Shown here piece by piece: positions 1-9,611 of a stretch of DNA of 64,000 bases. The translations under genes and the position numbers were made by a program. The number at the start of each line of letters is the position of its first letter. The first letter of the stretch is position 1. The notes under the pieces were generated by a model. It made no database searches and was not told the DNA's origin. It was given only the letters and a program-made list of their open reading frames with translations. The stretch covers positions 16,599,501 to 16,663,500 of the forward strand of contig CM060838.1 of NCBI GenBank assembly GCA_030762175.1, given 5' to 3'. The stretch is from Metallyticus violacea. Lineage: Eukaryota > Arthropoda > Insecta > Mantodea > Metallyticidae.

Positions 1-149
1 AAACAACGGAAACAAAATCGTATGTGATTTCTAACGCCTTATAATAAGCGTTATATGTGTAGATATAGTTCGGTGCTAATGATTCCGGTATACACATCTT
101 ATTTCCGTAATACTATCAGGTTAAGTATTGTTTAAAACATTGTGACACG

Positions 150-210
150 AATGGTAGTAGTAATAGTCTTAGTAATATTGTAGTCGTAGTAGTAGTAGAA
201 GTAGAAGTAG
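150..210. repeat. Imperfect (GTA)n / (GAA)n microsatellite
   Basis: A run of gtagta and gtagaa triplets with interruptions, seen directly. It codes for nothing recognisable. The flanking bases 1-149 and 211-930 are AT-rich and show no gene or repeat that I recognise. Confidence 0.7.
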
Positions 211-930
211 ATATAATTTACTTTCTTGCTCACGTGCACGAAAACATACATAAAAGCATATTCAAAGAGCCTGTCAACTCCAACAATAGGATTCTAATTC
301 GATGCGCTTTGGCCAGTTGTCCTCCTGTGCAAACAGATCTCAACATGCTTACCTATCCCTATTCGACTTAGCCAACTTAGCATCAAGCGCAGTCAACCTC
401 CATTTTTCTGTATCTAGGCAGTTCATTTGAATATGCTGTCAGTTTTTCTGTCTCCGCAAAAAGAACATATTCTCTACCCAGCTTCATATGTATTTTAATC
501 GTCTTTCATGTCCCCAAATCTACCCCGCACTAGAATGGCCTATTTTGAGAAATTTTATAATATACTAGAGTGGCCCTTATTTTGCAACTTTCTAAAAGTT
601 TAGCTCCCATTCCTTTATCTAGTTAAAAAAAAAACAACGTGTTCAAATTTTTAGTTCAATCCGACAACTGCTCAAACACTTTGAAGTTCCAACATAATAT
701 ACATAACGAATAATTCCGTAAAATAGCGGTATAGTCTTTCCAGTCTTAACCATTTCTTTTTTCTTCTTATAGAAATTTATGTGTACATCCAGGAAATCCC
801 AGAAATTGTTAAAAACATTTCAATAAAATTTCTCAAAGCTTAAAATTGAAAAGTTCCTGAGATAAAATGAGAAATTTAAGAAATAATAGGGTTTTTTAGT
901 AACGCATACAACTTCTATAAGAGAAACTTC

Positions 931-1582
931 TTCTTACAACAATAATTCTGTAGAATCAAAACATTATGTGCACGAATGAACATTATATTTTATTCCTAAG
1001 AGAGGATTTAATAACAATTGGGTATTTTTACGGCCTCTGGCAACGATCTGTAAAACAAATTGTTTGTCGGTTTCGTCTTTTGTGAGAATGTTATTGTAAT
1101 CCAGAATGACTCGATTCCTCTTTCTGCAACGTCATTCAGGACAATCTTTTCAAGTTTCTCGGTTCTACCTTTGTAACCATCCTTCCAAACTGAAGGGTCT
1201 TTATCGAGGAAATCGGTGCTGTTAGAAAATCTCTTGAAGAAAAACGTTGTACCAGGAGTTATAAAAGACGAACACTTGATGGCTGTAAAGGAATAAAAAT
1301 AATTTTTGGTGCAGAAAGTGCCTCTTCAGTTCATTTTTCTCCTTCTTCCTCAAATTTGACTGCTTCCAATATAACTTTAGCCATATTTGCCTTAAACGCT
1401 GTTGGAACATTGTCATCAAAGAAGCACAGAGCACATTTTCGGTAACTAAGTATCAGAGGTGGAAAAAAAAATGCAGCAGCCTTACTGATTTCTGGGTCAA
1501 TACCCTGATAATTTATGACTATAACTAGAAGGAAAAAGAAAAAATATCTTTTTGAGGAAATTATGGACAATCTTTTTGTCAT
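931..1582 (-). pseudogene. Decayed coding remnant, probable transposon-derived insect protein (C-terminal part)
   Basis: On the minus strand the frame from about 1280 down to 1110 reads through IKCSSFITPGTTFFFK and DFLDKDPSVW to NDVAERGI. A one-base shift then continues as ILTKDETDKQFVLQIV near 1100-1040. Upstream, 1582-1331 is an open 83-codon frame containing CALCFFDDNVPTAFKANMAK. From memory, this order (a 'LFDDxVP' block, then 'NDxAERGV', then 'LTKDEEQxQFxLQVV') occurs in a family of uncharacterised, transposon-associated insect proteins. I cannot confirm the family without a search. At least two frameshifts separate the blocks, so it cannot make an intact protein. No partner gene is adjacent. 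The alternative is an unrelated host pseudogene. Confidence 0.45.
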
Positions 1583-1584
1583 TC

Positions 1585-1849
1585 AGATGCTTTCGGACAG
1601 ATGACAGAAGAATTTTCACTGTCTTCACCACCATCAATTCTTTGGATGCTTGATGTTGAATCATCAGTTTTTATGCAACAAGCTGGTGAGTACCAAAATG
1701 TTCCATTTTTTCATGTCTTCCCCCTCCCTAGCAATTTTCATTGGAGTACCTTCATTGTTGTTTCTTACTTGTGTTTTAGATTTTAACAATCGGCTCTAAA
1801 GCATTAAGAAATTCGCATTCTCTTCATTTTCATCTGTCCGAAAGCATCT
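1585..1849. repeat. Inverted repeat, 20-bp perfect core
   Basis: Positions 1585-1604 (AGATGCTTTCGGACAGATGA) are the exact reverse complement of 1830-1849. Similarity continues outward at lower identity: a 'gacaatct' block sits outside both arms, at about 1565-1573 and, inverted, near 1870. Both arms, read towards the spacer, encode a peptide resembling 'MDNL...MLSDR'. They may therefore be two inverted copies of one decayed coding segment rather than transposon ends. Confidence 0.7.
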
Positions 1850-2000
1850 TAATGAGATATGTCTCAGAGATTGTCTAAAATTTCTACAATTTTTTTTTCC
1901 TGACCAGCACGGGCAGTCAAGCAGCAGCACAAATAGTAGATCCGAAACAACAATTAAAAAATCATTCATCAAAGACAAAATAAGACAATGAAGCATGCAA

Positions 2001-2053
<53 letters not shown>
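2001..2053. repeat. (TAA)n microsatellite
   Basis: About 17 uninterrupted TAA units, seen directly. Read on the minus strand it gives a poly-leucine frame at 2059-1796, which I do not regard as a gene. Confidence 0.95.
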
Positions 2054-2054
<1 letters not shown>

Positions 2055-4057
2055 CACATTGTTATACAATATAAGAAAAAATTAATTTTCCGGTTAAAAT
2101 TCCAAACCTTTATGGTAGATGAGGGTCACCTGGCAGTTGTCAGACTGAGCTAGAAATTTGCACAGAGCATTTTTATGTTGATTGGAACACGAAAAGGGGG
2201 TGGGAACAGCACAATTTTAACTTTCGGAAAAGTTAAAGGGCCACCTGAAAATATATATACGCTCCATCTGATTTTGAGTTCGTTGCTGAAACTGATATTT
2301 TCTTCCTGCATTCTGCCTCTATGTTCTTTGGTCCTTAACAGTGTGCGATCCCCTTTTATTATTCGAAACCAGAACTTAATTTATCTCACTAAAAGCAAAA
2401 GGGGTTAATATTTTGAAACAAGTTATAAATATATAATTTAAATGAAAATACAGTGACAAGTAAATATGAATATTTCTAACATATATTGAGTATGTCAGAA
2501 ATCATATGCCTAAAATAAGACCTGAGGCCGAAAACCCCTGAGTAGATCAAGAATGCGTTGGAAAGACGATACGGCAATTTCTTTAGCGGTAAGTGGGATA
2601 GGTCAAAGAAAAAGATAATGAGCTGGTAATTTATTTTCTTAATTAACTTCTTTAAATGCCAATAAGTGGATTGCTTTCCACATATTATTCTTAAAATGAA
2701 AACGTGAACAGCTGTTGCTAACTAGATCACGTCTGCGTTGCTAATGCAAAACGAGTATTTTGAGCTCCAAGGTTCATTCGTCCCACTTAGTTATCTCTAA
2801 ATATTTAAATGCTTCAGATAATATGGTTCTCATATTGTGCATATCTTCGGCTGCTTCTCAAATTGCAAGAGGTTATTTCTCAACTTTTGGAAGTGCATGA
2901 TGATTTCTGCTTAACATTACACTTAGTAGGGTCTATATAATATATAATAATAAGTGAACCACGAAACACCGGCCCTGCCACGTTGAGCCAGCCTCCAGCT
3001 TGCATACAACTAAGGCCACGGTGGGCTAATGGTTTTCGGCTATGACAAAGCATGTTTCTTATGTTTACAATCGTTTGTGCATTAATAGTATTGTTAATTA
3101 TAACCTGTATAATGCACTCTGGAAATGTGTGCATCTGATGTTATAAAGTTAGAAAATATAAATAAATGAGCAAACAGAAAGAAGTTAGAGTAATGAAACC
3201 AAAATCCGAAAATACTCTGTCATGTTAATTGTTAATTGTTCTCTGTAATTAAAGAATACATTTGAAAGCACTTGCAGTGCACTTAGCAGTCGGAATAGTG
3301 CAGCTGTGTATATAAAATTGTTGACGAAAAGTGGGTCAGGTCAAACGTGCTGATATAACAGCAGTGACTAAATAGAGAGAGAAGAAAAGAAATATGAAAC
3401 AAAGAAGAGAGTATGATGAAGAGAAGGTGACCCTTATGTTAAATTTGTAGAGGTGTGCAGTGATTAATGATGAACTCCTGACCCTGTTAGATTGGCTTTT
3501 CGGAAAGAGAAGCAAGGGGAAGGTGATTATAAATTATAAGGCGATGGAAGGTCAAAGGACACAAGAAAAAGTAACGACGTTTAACCGTGACCTCTTTCAA
3601 ATAGAAGAAGTGACAAAAGTATTAAACTAAACAGCTAATATCGCTTTATAATTGACCTAGCATGATTCATAGGATTGTGGAACGAGCCCGCTGCTAGTTG
3701 AAGACTACGCTGCCATTCAGCAATGGTGATTCCCTGCATATGAACTGCTTCTTTAACAAGTTACAAAACAAAAATAATTGCTTACCTATGTAATTAAAAT
3801 GGTACTTCGTCCGAATGTCTGGTCATATTTATTTGTCAACTCTATAAACAAATCTGCCATCGCACGCTGAGCCCAAGAAAAACGGAAGCGATCTCTTGTC
3901 AGATGCTGCAGTACTTTCAGAATATTTGGGTTTGTTTTGTACACGTTTATTTATGATTTACCCCCAGAAACAAAACTCGCAGGAAAACTAGAAGACTTTG
4001 GCAAATTCTGTTGTAAATTATGGATGCAAGTGAAGTTTAAGTTTTTGATTTTTGATT
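2054..4057. other. Non-coding stretch with one weak LINE-like fragment
   Basis: Mostly AT-rich sequence with no supported gene. A short plus-strand frame at about 2540-2620 reads RSRMRWKDDTAISL, which resembles the 'RPRxRWxDDV' tail seen in some non-LTR retrotransposons. It is too short to assign. A relatively GC-rich block at 2960-3040 gives an 84-codon minus frame (3134-2880) with no recognisable motif. Confidence 0.3.
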
Positions 4058-4319
4058 ATGTTTAACGCTCGTTTTTTGCTACTGACACACCACAGGCTTT
4101 GGGCACTGATGATACATAAGATGAAATGATAAATTGGGAAAGGGTATTTTCTTTTAAGGAAGGAAGCGATCCAGGCCTACGTTTAGGGTACCTCCCCGGC
4201 ATTTGCCATTTATGATTCAGGAAAATCTGGAAAAAAACTAAGTCAGGAGGACGGTCCTGGCGGGATTCGAACCCCAGACCTCCCGCTCACGCGCCTTAGC
4301 GACCTCGGACACCATGGCT
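4058..4319 (-). mobile_element. SINE-A copy 1
   Basis: A near full-length member of the tRNA-derived SINE-A family on the minus strand. The B box reads GGGATTCGAACCCC on the plus strand. The head near 4290-4317 has lost about six bases between 'gctcac' and 'gcgcc' relative to sister copies, in the part corresponding to the anticodon region. The 3' tail (4058-4110) keeps the family block 'TTAACGCTCG...CACCACAGG'. It is diverged and probably inactive. I see no clear target duplication. Confidence 0.85.
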
Positions 4320-5106
4320 GTGTGAAGTTTAAGCGCAGTGTATTACCGCCCAGTCAGCGACTCTATGAATCACCCCGTAGAAAACAAAGGACAACCTTAA
4401 GACATAAAGAAAGGACCCGAGTGTTGAAGCCTGAATATGTCTGAAGTTCACATCAACACACCGCTTTGTTCACACCAACAGTTTTATTTCCAGTAAGCTA
4501 GAGCAGGGTTGTATGCTTGCACCATAAAGCATTTTCCTTGCAGTACCCCCTCGTCTGCTCTCTTTATTTTAATTTTCCCGTTTTTTCAAATTTATGAATT
4601 TTTTCTATTTCAAATGCTAGTTAGATTTCTCTTTTCATATACGTGTAATACAACACCTAATTCACCTAGTTATAGAGGGAGGAGGTTAATGTGTGTTTTT
4701 TATTATAAATGGGGACCAGGTAAGAAATACATCTCGTTTTAACCACTCAACTAATCGGCTGTAGTATGAGATGGACAAGTTTTGATAGTACTAGTACAAT
4801 CACTGAAACGCAATGAAGTAAAGAAATTTCGTCCTAATTTGAATTCAGCTTTTAAGGAGCTCACTCTGGATGTGGACCAACTCTTTTGTCTTCAGGGATA
4901 CATTACAATATTTCCTAAAGTTTAATTAATTTATATGAAATGTATAAATGAAGATAGTTAATTTCAGAAATACTAGGTAATCTAAATTTCAACTTATCCA
5001 CCAGAAATGGCAGCGTTTAGTTATAACACGCCGTGTCTGTAACAAAATTTGTAGGGTGCTAGTTCATCGTGCCTTCTCATTACAATTAGAATTTTATTTT
5101 GAATGA

Positions 5107-5381
5107 TTTATTTATGGACGCTCTTTAACAGCTCAGGTCATCAGCGTCCCATTCAACTCAGGGCGTGAAACGGCCGACAAATTTTGCTCAAAGGCCTCTC
5201 TTTCAGGTATGAGGTTTTTTTTTTTTCGTGCCGTAAATGTACGACACGGCACCCACGGCTTTACTTCCCTTCCGAAGGAAGCCATACTTAGGATTTTTAC
5301 GCCCGGAAAAAATCCATCAGTCCTGGCCGATCTTGGGTTTAGGAGGCAAGTATGGTAACCACTACACCACCAGGACCGACA
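5107..5381 (-). mobile_element. SINE-B copy 1 with target-site duplication
   Basis: Minus-strand SINE-B. The head (GTCCTGGTGGTGTAGTGGTA, read on the minus strand) lies at about 5360-5381, and the tail (GGGACGCTGATGACCTGAGC) at about 5130-5150. The direct repeat TTTGAATGA lies at 5098-5106 and 5382-5390 and is read as the target duplication. The B box GGGTTCGAACCC is deleted: 'cctggccgatcttggg' runs straight through that position. This copy therefore lacks one half of the internal pol III promoter. Confidence 0.88.
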
Positions 5382-5390
5382 TTTGAATGA

Positions 5391-6168
5391 GTGTCCTAGC
5401 ACTAAAACTATTTTGGAGTCTTATATATAGCATAGGGAATCATTTTAATCTGCAGAGAACCATTAACTATGTACAACAATCTGACATTTTTATCATAGTG
5501 TTGTTCTCTTTTGAGGATCTGAGGCTATTTTAGTCAGAGTCAATGTCCTCTTTCTTGGAGGGGGCCTGATGGTGACGCAGCTTCCACTATACAAATTACC
5601 TGCCATTAACGACACCCCGGGAATCCCTTGGCACCTCCAGTTATTTATGACGGTACCTGCAGGAACTTGCTGACGCTATCTTGCAATGTAGCTCCCCACT
5701 TAATTTATCCTTGATTTTACTGAATAGATGATGCTTTCATAAATCCTGACCCTTCCGAATACTACTGGGGGGGGGGGCTATGTGTAATCGATATTATATC
5801 ATAGTTCACACGCTATTATTCATCCTTTGTGCTAATCATTTATTTTTAACTCTTTGGGCTATAGATACATTTCTCATTTTTAAATCTTCACTGTCCCACT
5901 TTTCTCAAAATAAATAAAAACATGGGTACATATATTTTACAGTCGAGTATTAACAAAAATGCAATGTGTAATAATATCAATATTTGAATATAAAACTGAT
6001 ATGTAGTTTTCAAATAAATAATCTTTACGATGTATGGAATATTACATAGTATTTTATATTTATAAATATTTTCAAAACTTAAATTTCCCTTATAATTTAT
6101 TTTTATTTCCAATTTTCGTATTACATATTGAGATAACATGTTTAAAAGGCAAGTTAAGTGCTAATTGC
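5391..6168. other. Intergenic stretch, no gene seen
   Basis: A somewhat GC-richer block at 5540-5700 sits before a run of about ten G residues near 5767-5777, and AT-rich sequence follows. No reading frame here has a recognisable motif. Confidence 0.4.

Positions 6169-6196
<28 letters not shown>
6169..6196. repeat. Poly(A) run, 28 nt
   Basis: 28 consecutive A residues. It could be the tail of an old retroposed sequence, but the sequence before it (5900-6160) shows nothing recognisable. No flanking duplication was noticed. Confidence 0.9.
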
Positions 6197-6199
<3 letters not shown>

Positions 6200-7800
6200 A
6201 AGAGCCTTAACTGAAGGATCTTCTTTTGGCGCATTTTGGTGTGCTGTAATAATAGCTATAATGAAAATAAAAAATATTTGAAAATGCAATTTCTAATATT
6301 TTATTTTTGTGCAACATTAAATGTGGATTCTAAGACGCTATTTTCACCATTTCCCAGTTTCAAAATCTTTCGCTTTCGCTGTTAGAACAAATTCTATTCT
6401 CAACTTCATTGATTAAAAGTTAAACGGCACATTTTTCCTTCATATAGAAGATATTGCAAATGAGAAAACGGCGATGAAGAATAAATACATTTGCAACATA
6501 TCCGCAATATAAAAAAAAATTATTAATAATTGGAGTGCTTGAAAGATAGGCAAATAAATTTAACTTCACTCCCAAAAAACAAATAATATTTTTAGCTATG
6601 TTATAACACAATAAGAAACATTACAATACTGTAATGAATTTCAGGTAGTTGTCAATTTTAAAACAAAGGCATTACGCATATTTTAAGGAGAGAATTGGAA
6701 TACACTAAAAGTCTCCCATTCTAATTCTCATTACCTCCCACTCCCTATTGGAAATAATAGGAGGTCGTTTACATTTATCACACTGTCTGCAATAACATAT
6801 CAATATAGAGGTGAGCTTATCTGTGCCGAAAGTTCATTTCTGAGGAAAGCGGCGGGTGGCAATTATAAATACTATTATAATAATGGTTTAGTACATCTCT
6901 GTGCAGAGTATTTATTGCTGAGATCTCTCTCTTTAAGGAAAAAGTCATATGGCAATTGACAAGCGAGTAAGGTATATAAACTTTCCCGGAGTTTACAATC
7001 TAGTTTCGATCAATTCCAAATATTTGCTCCAGTAAAGATATGAAAGCCACTTACTTTCGCTCTGTTATGAAATACGATATTGTTTTCTTGGTAAATTATA
7101 TCAATAATAAAGAAAATGTTCATACCACAAAATAAATATGTAATAAAAATTTAATAACATTAAATTTTGCAAAACTCCGTTTCAAGATATAAACCATTTA
7201 ACATAATGCGGTGAAATTATTATTTCATCTGTACTATGTTCAGCCATTTTAATGACTTGTGTATCGATTACGTTTTATTTAGATTCGTTTAAAAAAAAAC
7301 ATCTTTATTACAAGGCGTGTTATTGTCAAAGAGCTTTTAAATTAAAAAAAAAATAATGTAATAAATTTATAATTAAGGGTAAAATAATAATGATTACACT
7401 TTTTATTGTACAATTACTTCCACATTATTATATTGGTGTTCTAATTTTACTATACCATATTCACATGTCTACTTGACTGATGTATGAAAAGCGCAAAGTA
7501 AAGCAAAAACTACCTTCAAAGCTGTATGTTTGCCATTCGTTTAAAAAGAATATGAAAAGCAGAGTCTATCTTTAAAAGAAAAGGCGTTCTGTAAAGACGT
7601 CTCACAGAAGAGGCACTTGAAGATATGAGTCTTCATTGAAGTATTTCCTTTCAAGAGTAAATCAATGAAATAACAGAATCCGAGATGCAAATAGTGTCAT
7701 TAAAATTTCTTCGGAAATCTCAGTGATACTTAAATGTAAATGGGAAACACTTGCAATATTTGCCATGAAATTTAGGTGATATAGTGTTGTTATCGTTGTC
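6197..7800. other. AT-rich stretch, no gene seen
   Basis: Very AT-rich with many stops in all frames. There is a short (TA)n run at 7817-7831 just beyond it. I see no repeat family, RNA gene or coding motif that I can support. Confidence 0.4.
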
Positions 7801-7839
7801 TGATTATTTTAATATTTATATATATATATATTTTTTTTC

Positions 7840-8150
7840 TGTACCTACGAAATGAACCTGGGAGAAGTTCTGTCTACCCTTCCAGTCTACAAAGTTTTCT
7901 CTAAAATTTCCTTCAACAGATACTTTAGTTCTTCGTTGTTCAACTACATTCAAAAATGCAGGTATATTATATAAACTGAGTCTTTCGGGCTGTAAGGTCT
8001 TCGTCCAATATGATTCTTCTCCATCTTCCCAGACGTTTCGTCCACGAGTGCGGTGAACATCATCAGTGGTCGTGCTCGACGTAATCTGCATGTAGACGAG
8101 GCAGTGACTGTCTTGTTGACGTTAGAGATGCCATGGAACAGAACTCTCAT
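7840..8150 (-). repeat. Unclassified interspersed repeat, possibly a Penelope-like element terminus
   Basis: The minus strand carries two overlapping open frames (8150-7950 and 8091-7816) across a GC-balanced block. The plus strand contains 'acgtttcgtccacgagtg' followed by 'catcatcagtg' (8033-8071). From memory, such blocks recur in arthropod genomes close to Penelope-like elements. A GIY-YIG remnant of that type lies 1.2 kb away in the same orientation. The assignment is an inference, and I see no terminal repeat that proves it. Confidence 0.35.
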
Positions 8151-8234
8151 TGGTTCACTTGGCTAAGGGAGTTGGATTTAAACTGGAGCTCCTGGGTAGT
8201 TTCTTTGTCTTAGTATCTTGTAAGGCCGGATATA

Positions 8235-8636
8235 ATGCAATTCACGAAAGTGTTCTTATCCCTTCTCTAGACAACTACAATTACCAAAGTAGGCCAAAGC
8301 CAAGCTTCAATGTGCCACGACTGACCTGCGGGCATCTTGTTTGATAATAGCTCAACTCCTTTCAACAGGAATAATTAAGCTTTTCCAAACACAAGTTGCA
8401 CTTAAAATAAATTAAATAGAAAATCAGATGCAATGGCATGCTAAAAATCAAGTAACGGTTATTAGGATATGCCTATATCAGCAAAATCCTGGACACTAGA
8501 TCCACTCACCACATCAGGATAAGTCAACTGAACATTACTTCCATAATCCACATCTCTCTACCACAAAATCATCCTACAAACATCAGCCCATACACGGGTA
8601 GGAACGCAGCAACTGTACACAGGCTGGTCACTAACC
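8235..8636 (+). mobile_element. Jockey-like LINE 3' tail, copy 1 (truncated)
   Basis: The short frame ending near 8344 (ESVLIPSLDNYNYQSRPK) aligns with the end of the neighbouring frame at 8689-9054 (ESALVRSFGNYTSHNRPN). The DNA around it is clearly homologous, with shared blocks such as 'gtgccacg' and 'tgcgg'. Both copies end in the same sequence, 'acacaggctggtcactaa' (8619-8636 here). It is therefore the 3' end of a non-LTR retrotransposon, covering the last codons after the reverse transcriptase plus the 3' UTR. It is 5'-truncated, with no catalytic domain. Confidence 0.6.
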
Positions 8637-8649
8637 CAGCCTGCTGTAA

Positions 8650-9311
8650 ATTCTGTTCTGGTTTGCCTCAGTGTAATTTCAGAGCTCGATGCCTGTCCAC
8701 TTAAAGGTACACCTTTTTAAAGCTTTGATAGTCCCGGTCATGATGCATGCCTGTGAAATTTGGATCATGGCTGCAAATAGTTGGCTGGCACTTCTTCAAA
8801 GGGTACAGAACAGAGGTCTTAGGAACATATATTCTGTTTATCGCTGCTTTCCTGTTAGGCTTCTGCATGAAACCTCCTCCATCCCATATGTAGAGGAAGA
8901 ATTTAGACGCCGGGCCGCAAAATTCTACGCCCATTTGCCATACCACGAGAGTGCTCTTGTTCGTTCATTTGGCAATTACACCAGTCACAATAGACCAAAC
9001 CAAAATTCAAGGTGCCACGCCTGGCATGCGGACACCTTGGATAACATTTCCTAAAATACACAATTCAAAATATAAAACTAATCTGCTAGCGGTATTGTCA
9101 CCTACTATCAAAATAAAATTAGCAGCGTGTGCATACTAAGGCTACACTCAAGGATGTTAAATCTGCCTATATCATTTGGAGCAGTTATTGGTATCCCTCT
9201 CATAAATCTACTCTCCAAACAATAGGAACAACATACAATCATCAATCTTTTCCTGCAGTTAAACCCAACATAGGATAGGTACGCAACAATCACACACAGG
9301 CTGGTCACTAA
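8650..9311 (+). mobile_element. Jockey-like LINE C-terminal fragment, copy 2
   Basis: The 121-codon frame at 8689-9054 reads LKVHLFKALIVPVMMHACEIW, then LLQRVQNRGLRNIY, then SSIPYVEEEFRRRAAKFYAH. This order matches the thumb/C-terminal segment of jockey-clade reverse transcriptases ('LYxxLIxPVMxYGxxxW ... LQxxQNKxLRxI ... IPxVxExI ... KFY'). The catalytic FADD part is absent, so the copy is 5'-truncated. The 3' UTR runs to 9311 and ends with the motif shared with copy 1. It is head-to-tail with copy 1. Whether this is a local duplication or two insertions cannot be decided by eye. Confidence 0.75.
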
Positions 9312-9319
9312 ACTTCAGT

Positions 9320-9602
9320 CGAAGTCTTCTTTCGTGCTAAGGATGTTTCTATGCTTGTAAATTTCAATTGCCTCCCGGTATATGCTAGGATGATAATGAG
9401 ATGTTGAATATCAGATCAGTATCTTGAAAACTAATTTTAAGCTTCCCGTCAGCTGGGAGAGCATGCTCAGCGACAGCTGATTTGTCTGTCTCACCTAGGC
9501 GGCAACATCTCTTTTGTTCTGTAAGGCGTATATTAACGTTACGCTCTGTTACGCCAATGTAAACCGCACCACTGGAGCATGGTATTCTGTGCGGCGGAGG
9601 TA
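9320..9602 (-). mobile_element. Penelope-like element remnant: GIY-YIG endonuclease domain
   Basis: Minus-strand frame from about 9602: HRIPCSSGAVYIGV, then ERNVNIRLTEQKR, CCRLGETDKSAVAEHAL and ISFQDTDL, reaching a stop near 9393. A shifted frame continues with IYREAIEIYKH. This is the typical order of the Penelope GIY-YIG nuclease: 'IPCxCGxVYIGxT', then 'RLxEHKR', then 'S(A/V)VAEHAxxxxHxIxFxDT', then 'REAIEIxKH'. The GIY half is degenerate (GAV) while YIG is kept. The reverse transcriptase that normally precedes it is not present beyond 9602. The copy is truncated and frameshifted. In Penelope elements this domain nicks target DNA for insertion. Confidence 0.8.
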
Positions 9603-9611
9603 AGTGGTTTT

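Noticed and set aside
1796..2059. Poly-leucine minus-strand ORF
   Set aside because: It is the (TAA)n microsatellite read on the other strand.
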